From assembly GCA_947632425.1 (NCBI GenBank), contig CANRPG010000012.1, forward strand, positions 1 to 20,662: a stretch of 20,662 nt of DNA. Reading direction: 5' to 3'. The position numbers were made by a program, and so were the translations under genes. The DNA is from an uncultured Clostridia bacterium. GTDB taxonomy: Bacteria; Bacillota; Clostridia; Oscillospirales; Ruminococcaceae. Of this stretch, positions 1 to 7,500 are shown in pieces; position 1 is the first letter of the stretch, and every line of letters begins with the position of its first letter. The notes beneath the pieces were generated by a model. That model had not been told where the DNA came from. It did no database searches and saw nothing but the letters and a program-made list of their open reading frames with translations.

Positions 1-927
1 GCCGTACTTTTCGTTAAGGCTGCAAGCGCGTTCCAAAAGTCTTGAATGAAGATAGAAAACATCTCCGGGGTATGCCTCACGGCCTGTAGGTCTTTGCAGA
101 AGCAGCGACATTGTTCTATAGGCTACCGCGTGTTTTGAAAGGTCATCATACACGCAGAGGACATCTTTGCCTTGCAGCATAAAATGCTCACCTATAGCGC
201 AGCCCGAATAAGGCGCGATATATTGCAGTGGTGCAAGCTCCGAGGCTGTCGCGGCAACTATTATTGTATAATCCATAGCGCCTGCTTTTTCAAGCATTTC
301 ATAAACGTTTGATACTGTGGAACGCTTCTGTCCTATAGCTACATATATACAGATAACGTCTTTGCCCTTTTGGTTGATTATGGTATCAAGTGCTATGGCA
401 GTTTTACCTGTCTGTCTGTCGCCGATTATAAGCTCTCTTTGTCCTCTGCCTATGGGTATCATAGAGTCTATAGCCTTTATACCTGTTTGCAGTGGCTTGC
501 TTACAGGTTTTCTTGTAATTATACCGAACGCAGGCGTTTCAATAGGTCTGCTTTCTTTTGTAAGAACAGCGCCTTTGCCGTCGATAGGCTCGCCGAGCGC
601 ATTTACAACTCTGCCGAGCATTTCTTCGCCCACGGGAACAGAAACTATCTTGCCTGTGCGCTTTACCTGCATTCCCTCTTTTACCTCGTCGTCAGAACCC
701 AGAAGCACCGCGCCGACAAAGTTCTTTTCAAGGTTGAGAGCCATGCCCGAAACGCCGCACTCAAATTCAAGCAGTTCGCCACTCATGCAGTCGTCAAGAC
801 CGTGAATTTTAGAAATGCCATCGCCTACGGTAACGACAGTACCAACGTCGCTGAGCTCCAGCTTGCTTCTGTAATTCTTTATCTGGTGCTTGATAATATT
901 TGTAATATCATCGGTATGCAAATTCAT
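1..927 (-). CDS. atpA: F-type ATP synthase subunit alpha, partial (C-terminus beyond the left edge)
   Basis: The alpha subunit forms the catalytic F1 hexamer with beta and carries the non-catalytic nucleotide sites. The visible 309 codons start MNLHTDDITNIIKHQIKNY, the usual alpha N-terminus, followed by the beta-barrel domain and the nucleotide-binding domain. The Walker A motif GDRQTGKT is at residues 169-176 (positions 400-423), the same numbering as in Escherichia coli. PIGRGQRELIIGDRQ precedes it and the IYVAIGQK segment follows. The frame is open to base 1, and about 195 of the usual ~500 residues lie outside the window. The ATG at 927 is preceded by AAAGG about 10 bases upstream. It is 21 bases downstream of atpH and the last visible member of the ATP synthase operon; gamma, beta and epsilon genes would be expected beyond the edge. 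Confidence 0.98.
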   Translation of the reverse strand, partial: MNLHTDDITNIIKHQIKNYRSKLELSDVGTVVTVGDGISKIHGLDDCMSGELLEFECGVSGMALNLEKNFVGAVLLGSDDEVKEGMQVKRTGKIVSVPVGEEMLGRVVNALGEPIDGKGAVLTKESRPIETPAFGIITRKPVSKPLQTGIKAIDSMIPIGRGQRELIIGDRQTGKTAIALDTIINQKGKDVICIYVAIGQKRSTVSNVYEMLEKAGAMDYTIIVAATASELAPLQYIAPYSGCAIGEHFMLQGKDVLCVYDDLSKHAVAYRTMSLLLQRPTGREAYPGDVFYLHSRLLERACSLNEKYG

Positions 928-948
928 GTTTATCAGACCTTTCCTATG

Positions 949-1488
949 CTATAACGCTGCCAAAGCCGTTTTAAGCTTAGCAAGCCTGCCCTTTATGCTG
1001 GCATCTATCTGCGTATCGTTATAATTTACTATGATACCGCCAATAAGAGCTTCATCTATCTCTTCATTAAGAATAATATTCATTCCCGTGAAGCTTTCAA
1101 GCTTGCTTATCAGTTTCTGCCTTTGATTATCGCCAAGAGGCATGGTGGTTTTAACGGTAACTTCAACGATATTTTCGTCCTGATAATACAGCGATTTGAA
1201 ACTTTTGCAGATCTGAGAAAAATCGGTGATATGCCTGTTTTCGGTCAAAACGCATATAAAATCATAGACGGTATCAGAAATGTTACTTTCAAAGGCATTT
1301 TTGAGCATATCAAGTTTTTCTTCCTCTGTAATAACAGGAGAAGACAGCAGCATTGTAAATTCGCCGTTTTCGGAAAAGATTTGGTCAATGCCGCACAGCT
1401 CGTCATAAACGTCTTTAACGCTCTGTCCGCTTTCTTTGCACAGAGAAAACAACGCCAGAGCATAATTATTGACATACTGCTCAATCAT
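949..1488 (-). CDS. atpH: F-type ATP synthase subunit delta
   Basis: Delta (OSCP equivalent) sits on top of F1 and ties it to the peripheral stalk made by subunit b. The protein begins MIEQYVNNYALALFSLCKESG, matching the family's N-terminal helical bundle, and ends with the conserved C-terminal strand region that includes DEALIGGIIVNYNDTQIDASIKGRL. At 179 residues it has normal family length. I chose the ATG at 1488 rather than the in-frame GTG at 1497, because that GTG lies inside the ribosome binding site AGGTGA (1494-1499), five bases before the ATG. The start overlaps the end of atpF by 8 bases, which suggests translational coupling. The order b-delta-alpha is canonical. Confidence 0.95.
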   Translation of the reverse strand: MIEQYVNNYALALFSLCKESGQSVKDVYDELCGIDQIFSENGEFTMLLSSPVITEEEKLDMLKNAFESNISDTVYDFICVLTENRHITDFSQICKSFKSLYYQDENIVEVTVKTTMPLGDNQRQKLISKLESFTGMNIILNEEIDEALIGGIIVNYNDTQIDASIKGRLAKLKTALAAL

Positions 1489-1996
1489 CGCTTTCACCTA
1501 TGTTGTCTATAAATTCATCTATCAGCCGCTCGTTGTCTTGCCTGCTGATCTCTTTTCCTACAAGCGTCTGAGCAACGTCGAACGCAATATCGGTTATATC
1601 ATTCTTTACAGAGTTTACAGCACGGCGTTTTTCGCGCTCTACCTCTGTATGAGCCTTGTCAATGATCTCTCTTGCCTCGCGGTTTGCGTCGTCAATTATC
1701 TTATCTCCGCGCTCCTGAGCTTTTTTGGTGGTATCGCGCATTATGGCTTCGGATTCTTCATGAGCCTTATCCAGTTTTGCGGCATACTCTTCTTCAAGCT
1801 CTTTAGCGTGAAGTTTTGTTTCGTCTGCCTCTTCAAAAGAGTCGGCAATTTCCTTCTGCCTGTTTTCAATAACAGAATTGACGCGCTTGAAAAGTATAAA
1901 TTTGAGTATCAGAAACAAGATCAAAAGATTCAACAGAGTTGCAATTATCGAAGTAGGATTGATAGAAATGAACTCAGTCACTTTTGCGTAAAGCAT
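1481..1996 (-). CDS. atpF: F-type ATP synthase subunit b
   Basis: Subunit b forms the peripheral stator stalk, anchored in the membrane and bound to delta. Residues about 17-37 (SIIATLLNLLILFLILKFIL) form one membrane helix. The rest is a long charged helix rich in Glu, Lys and Ala (for example EADETKLHAKELEEEYAAKL), as expected for the dimeric right-handed coiled coil. Length is 171 residues, close to the usual 160-170. Only one b-type gene is present, so a homodimer is expected. The ATG at 1996 has AGGAG nine bases upstream. It lies 24 bases after atpE and overlaps atpH by 8 bases. Confidence 0.96.
   Translation of the reverse strand: MLYAKVTEFISINPTSIIATLLNLLILFLILKFILFKRVNSVIENRQKEIADSFEEADETKLHAKELEEEYAAKLDKAHEESEAIMRDTTKKAQERGDKIIDDANREAREIIDKAHTEVEREKRRAVNSVKNDITDIAFDVAQTLVGKEISRQDNERLIDEFIDNIGESDD
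1494..1499 (-). promoter_or_regulatory. Ribosome binding site that fixes the atpH start
   Basis: The minus strand reads AGGTGA here, five bases before the ATG at 1488. The GTG at 1497-1495 is in frame with atpH but is part of this site, so it is an unlikely start codon. Confidence 0.75.
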
Positions 1997-2020
1997 TTTC
2001 GTATACTCCTCGCTTTTAAA

Positions 2021-2275
2021 TTAAAGCTTCTTAATGAGAGGGTTTGCAAACAGAAGCACCAGCGCTATTATCAGTGAATATATACCGGTAGACTCTGCCA
2101 TTGCAACGCCTATGAACATAGTTCTTGTGCAGTCACCCTGTGCCTCAGGCTGACGGGCTATAGATTCGATAGTTTTGCCAACGGCGTAACCTTCACCGAT
2201 ACCCGGTCCGAGACCTGCTATCATAGCAAGACCTGCACCTATTGCAGAACATCCCAAAACAATTGCTTTTTCCAT
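2021..2275 (-). CDS. atpE: F-type ATP synthase subunit c, with a probable sodium-binding two-carboxylate site
   Basis: Subunit c forms the rotor ring of Fo. The 84-residue protein has the two-helix hairpin: helix 1 contains the glycine-rich stretch GAGLAMIAGLGPGIGEGYAVG, the polar loop contains the conserved RQPEAQGD, and helix 2 is GVAMAESTGIYSLIIALVLL. The ion-binding carboxylate is E61, followed by S62, T63 and Y66, the Glu-Ser-Thr-x-x-Tyr pattern of sodium-binding rings. Helix 1 carries E28 at the position that is Gln32 in Ilyobacter tartaricus (offset 4), giving two carboxylates per site as described for Fusobacterium nucleatum. The start is ATG 2275, seven bases after GGAGGA. The longer frame from TTG 2290 begins inside that ribosome binding site. 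Confidence 0.97.
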   Translation of the reverse strand: MEKAIVLGCSAIGAGLAMIAGLGPGIGEGYAVGKTIESIARQPEAQGDCTRTMFIGVAMAESTGIYSLIIALVLLFANPLIKKL

Positions 2276-2282
2276 GATAAAT

Positions 2283-2288
2283 TCCTCC
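2283..2288 (-). promoter_or_regulatory. Ribosome binding site that fixes the atpE start
   Basis: The minus strand reads GGAGGA, seven bases before ATG 2275. The upstream in-frame TTG at 2290 overlaps this motif's 5' side, so it would leave no room for ribosome binding. This gives an 84-residue rather than an 89-residue c subunit. Confidence 0.85.
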
Positions 2289-2291
2289 AAT

Positions 2292-3017
2292 TTACGATTT
2301 ATCAGCAGCCATGCTGACGTTTACCATTGTTAACATTGCAAATATATATGCTTGAATACATCCTGTAAACAAGTCAAAATAAATTGACAGCACCGCAGGT
2401 ATGAACACCTGCACTACATTCAGCTGCAGCGCCCCAAGCTGGAAAGACAGGTGCAAAGCTTTTGAAGCCGCGCCCAGCGCCATATACAGCAGCATCGTTA
2501 TTATAGAGCCGCCTGCGATATTTCCGAACATACGGAAAGACATTGACAGCGGTGTTGCTATCTCGCTGATGACATTAAGCGGTGCAAGCAGCACTATCGG
2601 CGAGCCAAAGCCCTTGATATACCCGAAAAATCCGTTTGTTTTTATCTTGAAGAACGTTATCAGCACAAACGTCACAAGCGCCATAGCTATAGTTGTATTC
2701 AAGTCTGCTGTAACAGAGCGCAGACCTATCAGGCTGACTAAAGAGCCAAGCAGCGAATACAGCAGCAGCGCTGCGATATATGGGGCAAAGTAAATAAACC
2801 TTTCGCCCATTGTTTTCTTGACGGTATTATTTACAAAACCTACAAGCATTTCGGCAATGACCTGGCGCTTTGTGTTCGGTATCTTTTTCAGCCCCGAAGT
2901 AAGATACAGGCTTGCTATCAGAACAATAAGTATCACAAACCAGCCGATAACAATAGTTTCGGTTATTTCAATGCCGCCGAAAATAGGTATCGTAAAAACG
3001 ACCTTAGGTCCGTCCAT
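2292..3017 (-). CDS. atpB: F-type ATP synthase subunit a
   Basis: Subunit a is the Fo stator channel that carries ions to and from the c ring. The 241-residue protein is strongly hydrophobic, with five or six membrane helices. It contains the diagnostic PLSMSFRMFGNI motif with the essential stator arginine R162 (codon at 2532-2534), which faces the c-ring glutamate. A conserved final helix follows (residues about 200-235, QVFIPAVLSIYFDLFTGCIQ). ATG 3017 is preceded by AAGGG and overlaps the end of atpI by 14 bases. The gap to atpE is 16 bases. The family assignment is firm; whether protons or sodium flow cannot be read from this subunit alone. Confidence 0.97.
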   Translation of the reverse strand: MDGPKVVFTIPIFGGIEITETIVIGWFVILIVLIASLYLTSGLKKIPNTKRQVIAEMLVGFVNNTVKKTMGERFIYFAPYIAALLLYSLLGSLVSLIGLRSVTADLNTTIAMALVTFVLITFFKIKTNGFFGYIKGFGSPIVLLAPLNVISEIATPLSMSFRMFGNIAGGSIITMLLYMALGAASKALHLSFQLGALQLNVVQVFIPAVLSIYFDLFTGCIQAYIFAMLTMVNVSMAADKS

Positions 3018-3420
3018 CAGCTTTTCCCTTCTTTACAAAATGTACATAGTACAGAATAAATTTCGGAAAGAATTGCGGTATCAGCACGCCGAGAGGATTA
3101 TAAAGGCTGGTTTCAAAGCCTATAAAGCACAGCGAGAACAGCAAGGCAAATCTTGCCATATAGCAGATACGCATTTTTCTTTTTGCCTTACGCACGTCTT
3201 TCATCTGCGAAATGGCGTTCACTGTATCAGCAAGATAGACATAACACACCGCCATACAGCCCCAGCCGATAAGCAGCCCTGAAAACATCGAAAAGTCGGG
3301 GCTTATTATCAGGCTTATCAGGAATGCCGCGGCAGTAAGCACACCGCCCATGCAAACTATGGCTGAAAGCTCTCTGCTCATAGGGGAGGACTTAAAAAGA
3401 TGTCTGATATTTTTTATCAT
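3004..3420 (-). CDS. atpI: ATP synthase subunit I (AtpI-like membrane protein)
   Basis: This is a small integral membrane protein of 138 residues encoded first in the ATP synthase operon. Hydrophobic segments at about residues 20-40, 44-65, 86-105 and 110-130 suggest four membrane helices in two hairpins, separated by a basic loop (DVRKAKRKMR). This is the layout of the AtpI/YngF-type proteins that assist c-ring assembly in other bacteria. Sequence similarity in this family is weak, so the call rests mostly on position, size and topology. I prefer ATG 3420 over the in-frame GTG 3432, because the GTG abuts the ribosome binding site AAAGGAG (3432-3438). It overlaps atpB by 14 bases and is transcribed from the promoter at 3476-3504. 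Confidence 0.8.
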   Translation of the reverse strand: MIKNIRHLFKSSPMSRELSAIVCMGGVLTAAAFLISLIISPDFSMFSGLLIGWGCMAVCYVYLADTVNAISQMKDVRKAKRKMRICYMARFALLFSLCFIGFETSLYNPLGVLIPQFFPKFILYYVHFVKKGKADGRT

Positions 3421-3431
3421 TATATTGTCCA

Positions 3432-3438
3432 CTCCTTT
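3432..3438 (-). promoter_or_regulatory. Ribosome binding site of atpI
   Basis: The minus strand reads AAAGGAG, 11 bases before ATG 3420. The alternative GTG start at 3432 uses the last G of this motif, so it cannot be served by it. Confidence 0.6.
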
Positions 3439-3475
3439 CGCAGCGCGTTATATCCATTAAATAACATATAAAATT

Positions 3476-3504
3476 ATTATACACCAAATTTTGTGCCTTG
3501 TCAA
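3476..3504 (-). promoter_or_regulatory. Sigma-A promoter of the ATP synthase operon
   Basis: On the minus strand TTGACA (3499-3504) and TATAAT (3476-3481) are separated by exactly 17 bases, a perfect vegetative consensus. The predicted transcript starts near 3469, about 50 bases before the atpI ATG. No operator or riboswitch-like structure is obvious in the leader, which fits strong constitutive expression. Confidence 0.88.
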
Positions 3505-3540
3505 TCATTACAGGATAAATTTTATCTATATTTTGATTTT

Positions 3541-3585
3541 GACTAAAAACAAAGAGGGCTTCCCCGCAAAACAGAAAGCCCCCAT
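3541..3585 (-). terminator. Rho-independent terminator after degV
   Basis: The minus-strand transcript forms a stem of GGGCTT (3576-3581) with AAGCCC (3556-3561) around a 14-base loop, then runs into a T-rich tail TCTTTGTTTTT (3555-3545). It begins 20 bases after the degV stop and separates degV from the ATP synthase promoter just downstream. Confidence 0.8.
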
Positions 3586-3600
3586 TGACTTTATATTCGG

Positions 3601-4449
3601 TTATTTTGTGAAGAACAGCACGCCCAGAGTGCCTTTGCCGCAGTGGGTACACACCGTAGCGCCTGCCGGAGTTACAAGTATCTCTTTGAACGGCTGATAT
3701 TTTTTGACTTCCGCGACCGCCATATCCACAAGCTTTTTATCCATAGGCGAATGTGTAACGAATATCCTGTCAAGCTGAATGTCCGTTCTGTCTTTCAGCT
3801 TAGATGCTATATACTGCGGAAGGACCTTATCAAGATTTCCTCTGAACTTTTTGCCAACGCCCATTGCGCCGTCGTGCACCTCGATACAAGGTTTCAGATT
3901 CAAAAGGTTTGCGCCCAGCGCTGCCAGTGCCGAACATCTGCCGCCTTTACGGAGGTTATCCAGCTTATTTATAACAAAGCTTACATCAAGGCGTTTTTTC
4001 ATCTCGTCAAGCTTATCGGCTATCTCTTTGGCGGTCATCTCGCCGTCAAGAGCCATTTCTGCGGCTGCAACTGCCAGATGCCCAGAACCTGTAGATAAAT
4101 TGTAGCTGTCTACCGGATAAACATCACCGAGCTCCTCAGCGGCAAGGCAGCAGTTCTGGTAGCATGAGCTGAATTTGCTGCTAATATTGATATGAACTAT
4201 CTTATATCCGCGCTCGATATACGGTCTGAACTTTTCGATATACTCAGATACCGTAACTGCCGAAGATTTAGGCAGCGATGCCTTGTTTTCAGACATATCA
4301 AGCAGCTCTTTGCCGTTTATATCAACGGTATCGAGATACTCATTGTCATCGATAAGCACATGGAGCGGCATAACGCCTATATCATACTTTTCGTACAAGT
4401 TCTGGCTAAGATCGCAGGTAGAATCGCAAAAAACCTTTACTCTTTCCAT
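3601..4449 (-). CDS. DegV family fatty-acid-binding protein
   Basis: DegV (FakB-type) proteins bind a long-chain fatty acid, and in several Firmicutes present it to the kinase FakA for phosphorylation. The 282-residue length is typical. The N-terminal VFCDSTCDLS motif (residues about 6-15), GVMPLHVLID (about 25-34), LPKSSAVTVSEYIEKF (about 59-74) and STGSGHLAVAA (about 119-129) match the family's conserved ligand-pocket segments, and the C-terminus ends with the usual HCGKGTLGVLF glycine-rich strand. ATG 4449 is preceded by TGAGG with seven-base spacing. It is a single-gene unit with its own promoter (4498-4526) and terminator (3541-3585). No fakA-like gene is in the window, so the partner kinase, if any, is elsewhere. 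Confidence 0.92.
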   Translation of the reverse strand: MERVKVFCDSTCDLSQNLYEKYDIGVMPLHVLIDDNEYLDTVDINGKELLDMSENKASLPKSSAVTVSEYIEKFRPYIERGYKIVHINISSKFSSCYQNCCLAAEELGDVYPVDSYNLSTGSGHLAVAAAEMALDGEMTAKEIADKLDEMKKRLDVSFVINKLDNLRKGGRCSALAALGANLLNLKPCIEVHDGAMGVGKKFRGNLDKVLPQYIASKLKDRTDIQLDRIFVTHSPMDKKLVDMAVAEVKKYQPFKEILVTPAGATVCTHCGKGTLGVLFFTK

Positions 4450-4497
4450 ATAAATACCTCACAGCGTTAAGACTTGGGGTGACATTTCGTTAAAAAT

Positions 4498-4526
4498 ATT
4501 ATACTACACTTTTTAAAATAAATCAA
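4498..4526 (-). promoter_or_regulatory. Sigma-A promoter of degV
   Basis: The minus strand shows TTGATT (4521-4526), a 17-base spacer and TATAAT (4498-4503). The -35 box sits 10 bases after the stop codon of the large helicase gene. The predicted leader is about 40 bases. No terminator hairpin lies between the helicase stop and this promoter, so some readthrough into degV is possible. Confidence 0.85.
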
Positions 4527-4535
4527 TAGTTTTTA

Positions 4536-7500
4536 TTAAATTAGTGAAATTTTTCCGCTCTCGGGCGAAATGCTTATCTTCCCCCTGCTCTTGCAAAGAA
4601 CAATGCCTTCGGTAATAGAGGTCTCCATGGTCGGTGTTGTTCTTGTATAGCCAAAGCACTTTGCAACTTCTCTTGTAAGGTCTGCACGGGTAAGAGTGAG
4701 CTGCTTTTCAAGAACATACATAGCGGCATTTGCTATTTCCTCGGCGCATATGTCGTCGATCGGACGTCTTTCGCCGTCTGCCATTCTGAAATATGTCATG
4801 TTCTCGGGCGTAACTTCACCACTCCACACAAACGCAGAATTATTAGACTTTGTAATGGTGCAGTCAAGACTGCCGAGAATATCCGTAAGATAGGCATCTG
4901 CTTTTGCGGTGCTTCTTTGTGCGCCGAAAGCCGCAAGAGTTTGTTTGAACAAAGTTTTCCTGCTTACCGGCGCGAGTGCGTTTATAACGTCGCGCATGGT
5001 TTTTTTCAGCATAGGCGCATACCCCGGAGAATACAGGTCTGTCGGCGTACCTATAGCGGCAGGCGTAAACATAGCAAATTTCTTTACTCTGTCGCTTATT
5101 TCCTCGGACTCGGTATCTTTCGCAAAGCTGTTTTCGCTTACCGAAATACTTGCCTTTTGCTCCTCCTGCTCAATATTGCCGCTCAGTGCATCATTTATGG
5201 CGGCAAGAATAGTTTTCATGACCTTTTGCTTGTCGTCAAACCAATCAAGCGACCATATATGTATCAGATTCCAGCCCAGACCGCGCAAGACCGAAGGCAG
5301 CGAAAGATCACGATCATTTGCTGTCTTGGCAAGTTTATAACTGTCGCCGTCGCACATTATGCCTAAGATATATTCGCTGTTGTTTCTGGGGTCTATAACG
5401 CCTATATCTACTTTGCATTCCGAGCAGCCTATGTTGCATCTTACCGCATAGCCTGCCTTTTCTATCTCGGCTGCGACAAGCTTTTCTATGCAGCGCTCAG
5501 ATCTTTCCTCAGCCGCGCTGTGGACTGTGAGAGCGGCTCTGCCCTTTTGTGCAAATTCAAGGAAACCTTTGAGCCCTTCAACACCTTCTGACGATGTACG
5601 CGACATATCTATCATATCATAAGTAATAGTTGAAAATACCGTCATGCACTTTCTGGCACGAGATATCGCAACGTTAAGTCTGCGCCAGCCGCCGTCTTTG
5701 TTGATAGGACCGAAATTCATAGAAACTTTGCCGTTTTTGTCAGGGCCATAGCCTACCGAGAACAGAATAACATCTCTTTCATCACCCTGAACATTTTCAA
5801 GGTTCTTTATAAACAGAGGTTCATACAGCTGGTCTGCAAGCTGTTCAAGCTCAGGTCTTTCACGGAATTTGTCGCTGAGCATATCGTCAATAAGCGCCTG
5901 CTGCACAATGCTGAAAGTAACAATGCCTATGCTCTCTTTTCTGAGCTCCTCGTCGTCAAGGCGGCGTTCTATCTCTTTGACTATAGCCTGTGCCTCGGCG
6001 CGGTTCTGCTTTGTGCCGCCTTTGTCGTAATAGCCGTCAACTTTCACCAAAGTCACCTTGCTTTCAAGGTCATTGGGCGACGGGAAAGTATACAGTTTGT
6101 TGTCATAATAGCGCGCATTGCTGTATGCTATAAGGCTCTCATGGCGCGATCTGTAATGCCATAGCAGGTGTTCCTGCGGCATCGAGATAGCAAGGCAGTC
6201 GTCAAGAACGCTTTCAAGGTCTTCTTTTTCATAGTTTTCCTCGTCAACATGGCTTGCCGAGAAGAAGCTTGTAGGCGGCAGCTGCTTGGGGTCGCCCACA
6301 ACAACAACGCTGCTGCCCCTTGCTATCGCTCCGACAGCCTCGCTTGTAGGCAGCTGTGAAGCCTCATCGAATATAACAAGGTCAAACTTGGGGTATGACG
6401 GGTCTATGTACTGTGCCACCGAGATAGGGCTCATCAGCATACACGGGCATATCCTGTGCAGAAGCGAGGGTATGCTGTCAAACAGCTTACGTATGGGCAT
6501 CAGTCTGCCGCCTGATTTAATGGCTTTGAGCAGTATGCCTATTTCAGAAGAACCTGCCATCTGACCGCCTGAGAACGGCACTTTTGCCGACAGCTTTGCT
6601 ACAAGCTCATTTATCGTAAGCATACGGAACTCATCTGTAACATCAGAGAATTTAGCGATGAGATCCTCAAAACTTCTGCCGCTGAACGATGACAAAACGC
6701 TGCTGCTTTCTATCTCATACACGGCGGTAAAATAGCCCAAAGCGCACATAAGACTTTCGCACATATCATCGGCTGTAACAGCACCGTTTTCAAGGGCTGT
6801 GCACAGCTGCGGCAGACCTGCGCCGGTCACATCGTCCATAGCTCTTAAAAGCTGCGAACGCTCTTTTATTTTGTCAACATAAAGCTGCCAGCTTGTATAG
6901 CGACTTTCACACTCCGAGAGCCAGTTTTCGGTATCAGCAGCGGCGTTGTATTCAGTACAGAAAGCGTCATAGGTTTGCGTGAGAGTATTAAACTTATCAA
7001 TGTAATTTTGTGCAAGTCCGCTGTCTTTGAGTGAGAGATAGCATTCAACCGTAATGCCGTTTTCTTTAAGAATACTGTGAGCGGTAATGTTATCGTTTAT
7101 AAAGCTCTCAGCCTGCTGCCAGTTGGTGTTTTCGCCGAGCCATACCTCTTTTATAATGCCCGTAATAGTTGCATCTGCCGTGGTTATCGTTTTGTAAAGC
7201 TCCTCGCGGCGGCAAAGCTTATCAATAAGCTCGGGGCAGTTTTCTTTGCTTATGCTGTCGGCATTTTTAGCGTGAAGTCTCAGTTGTTTTATCGTTTTGC
7301 TCTGCCCTATCGCTTTTGCCAGAAACCAGCTCGAAGATGCTTTTTTCCATTCCAGCCTTATATTTTCGGCGTTCAGACCGAACACGCTGTTTTCAAATAT
7401 CTGCGAAAGATCCTGAGAGGCAGTCTTAAACTGCTTGCCGCTTTCTATCAGCGACAAAATATAGTCAGTCCTCTGCCCCTCTGCGCTGCCGTTTAAAATA

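Noticed and set aside
3392..3652. Minus-strand 86-codon frame bridging degV and atpI
   Set aside because: It runs through the degV stop, the terminator and the ATP synthase promoter, so a real protein there is unlikely.
5340..5360. Possible loss of the nuclease acidic residue (GIMCDG where many relatives have IECDG)
   Set aside because: I recall hydrophobic residues at this place in other clostridial members, and D1626 and the CDG, RDR-like (NDRD) and IWSLDW elements are kept, so I do not call the nuclease dead.
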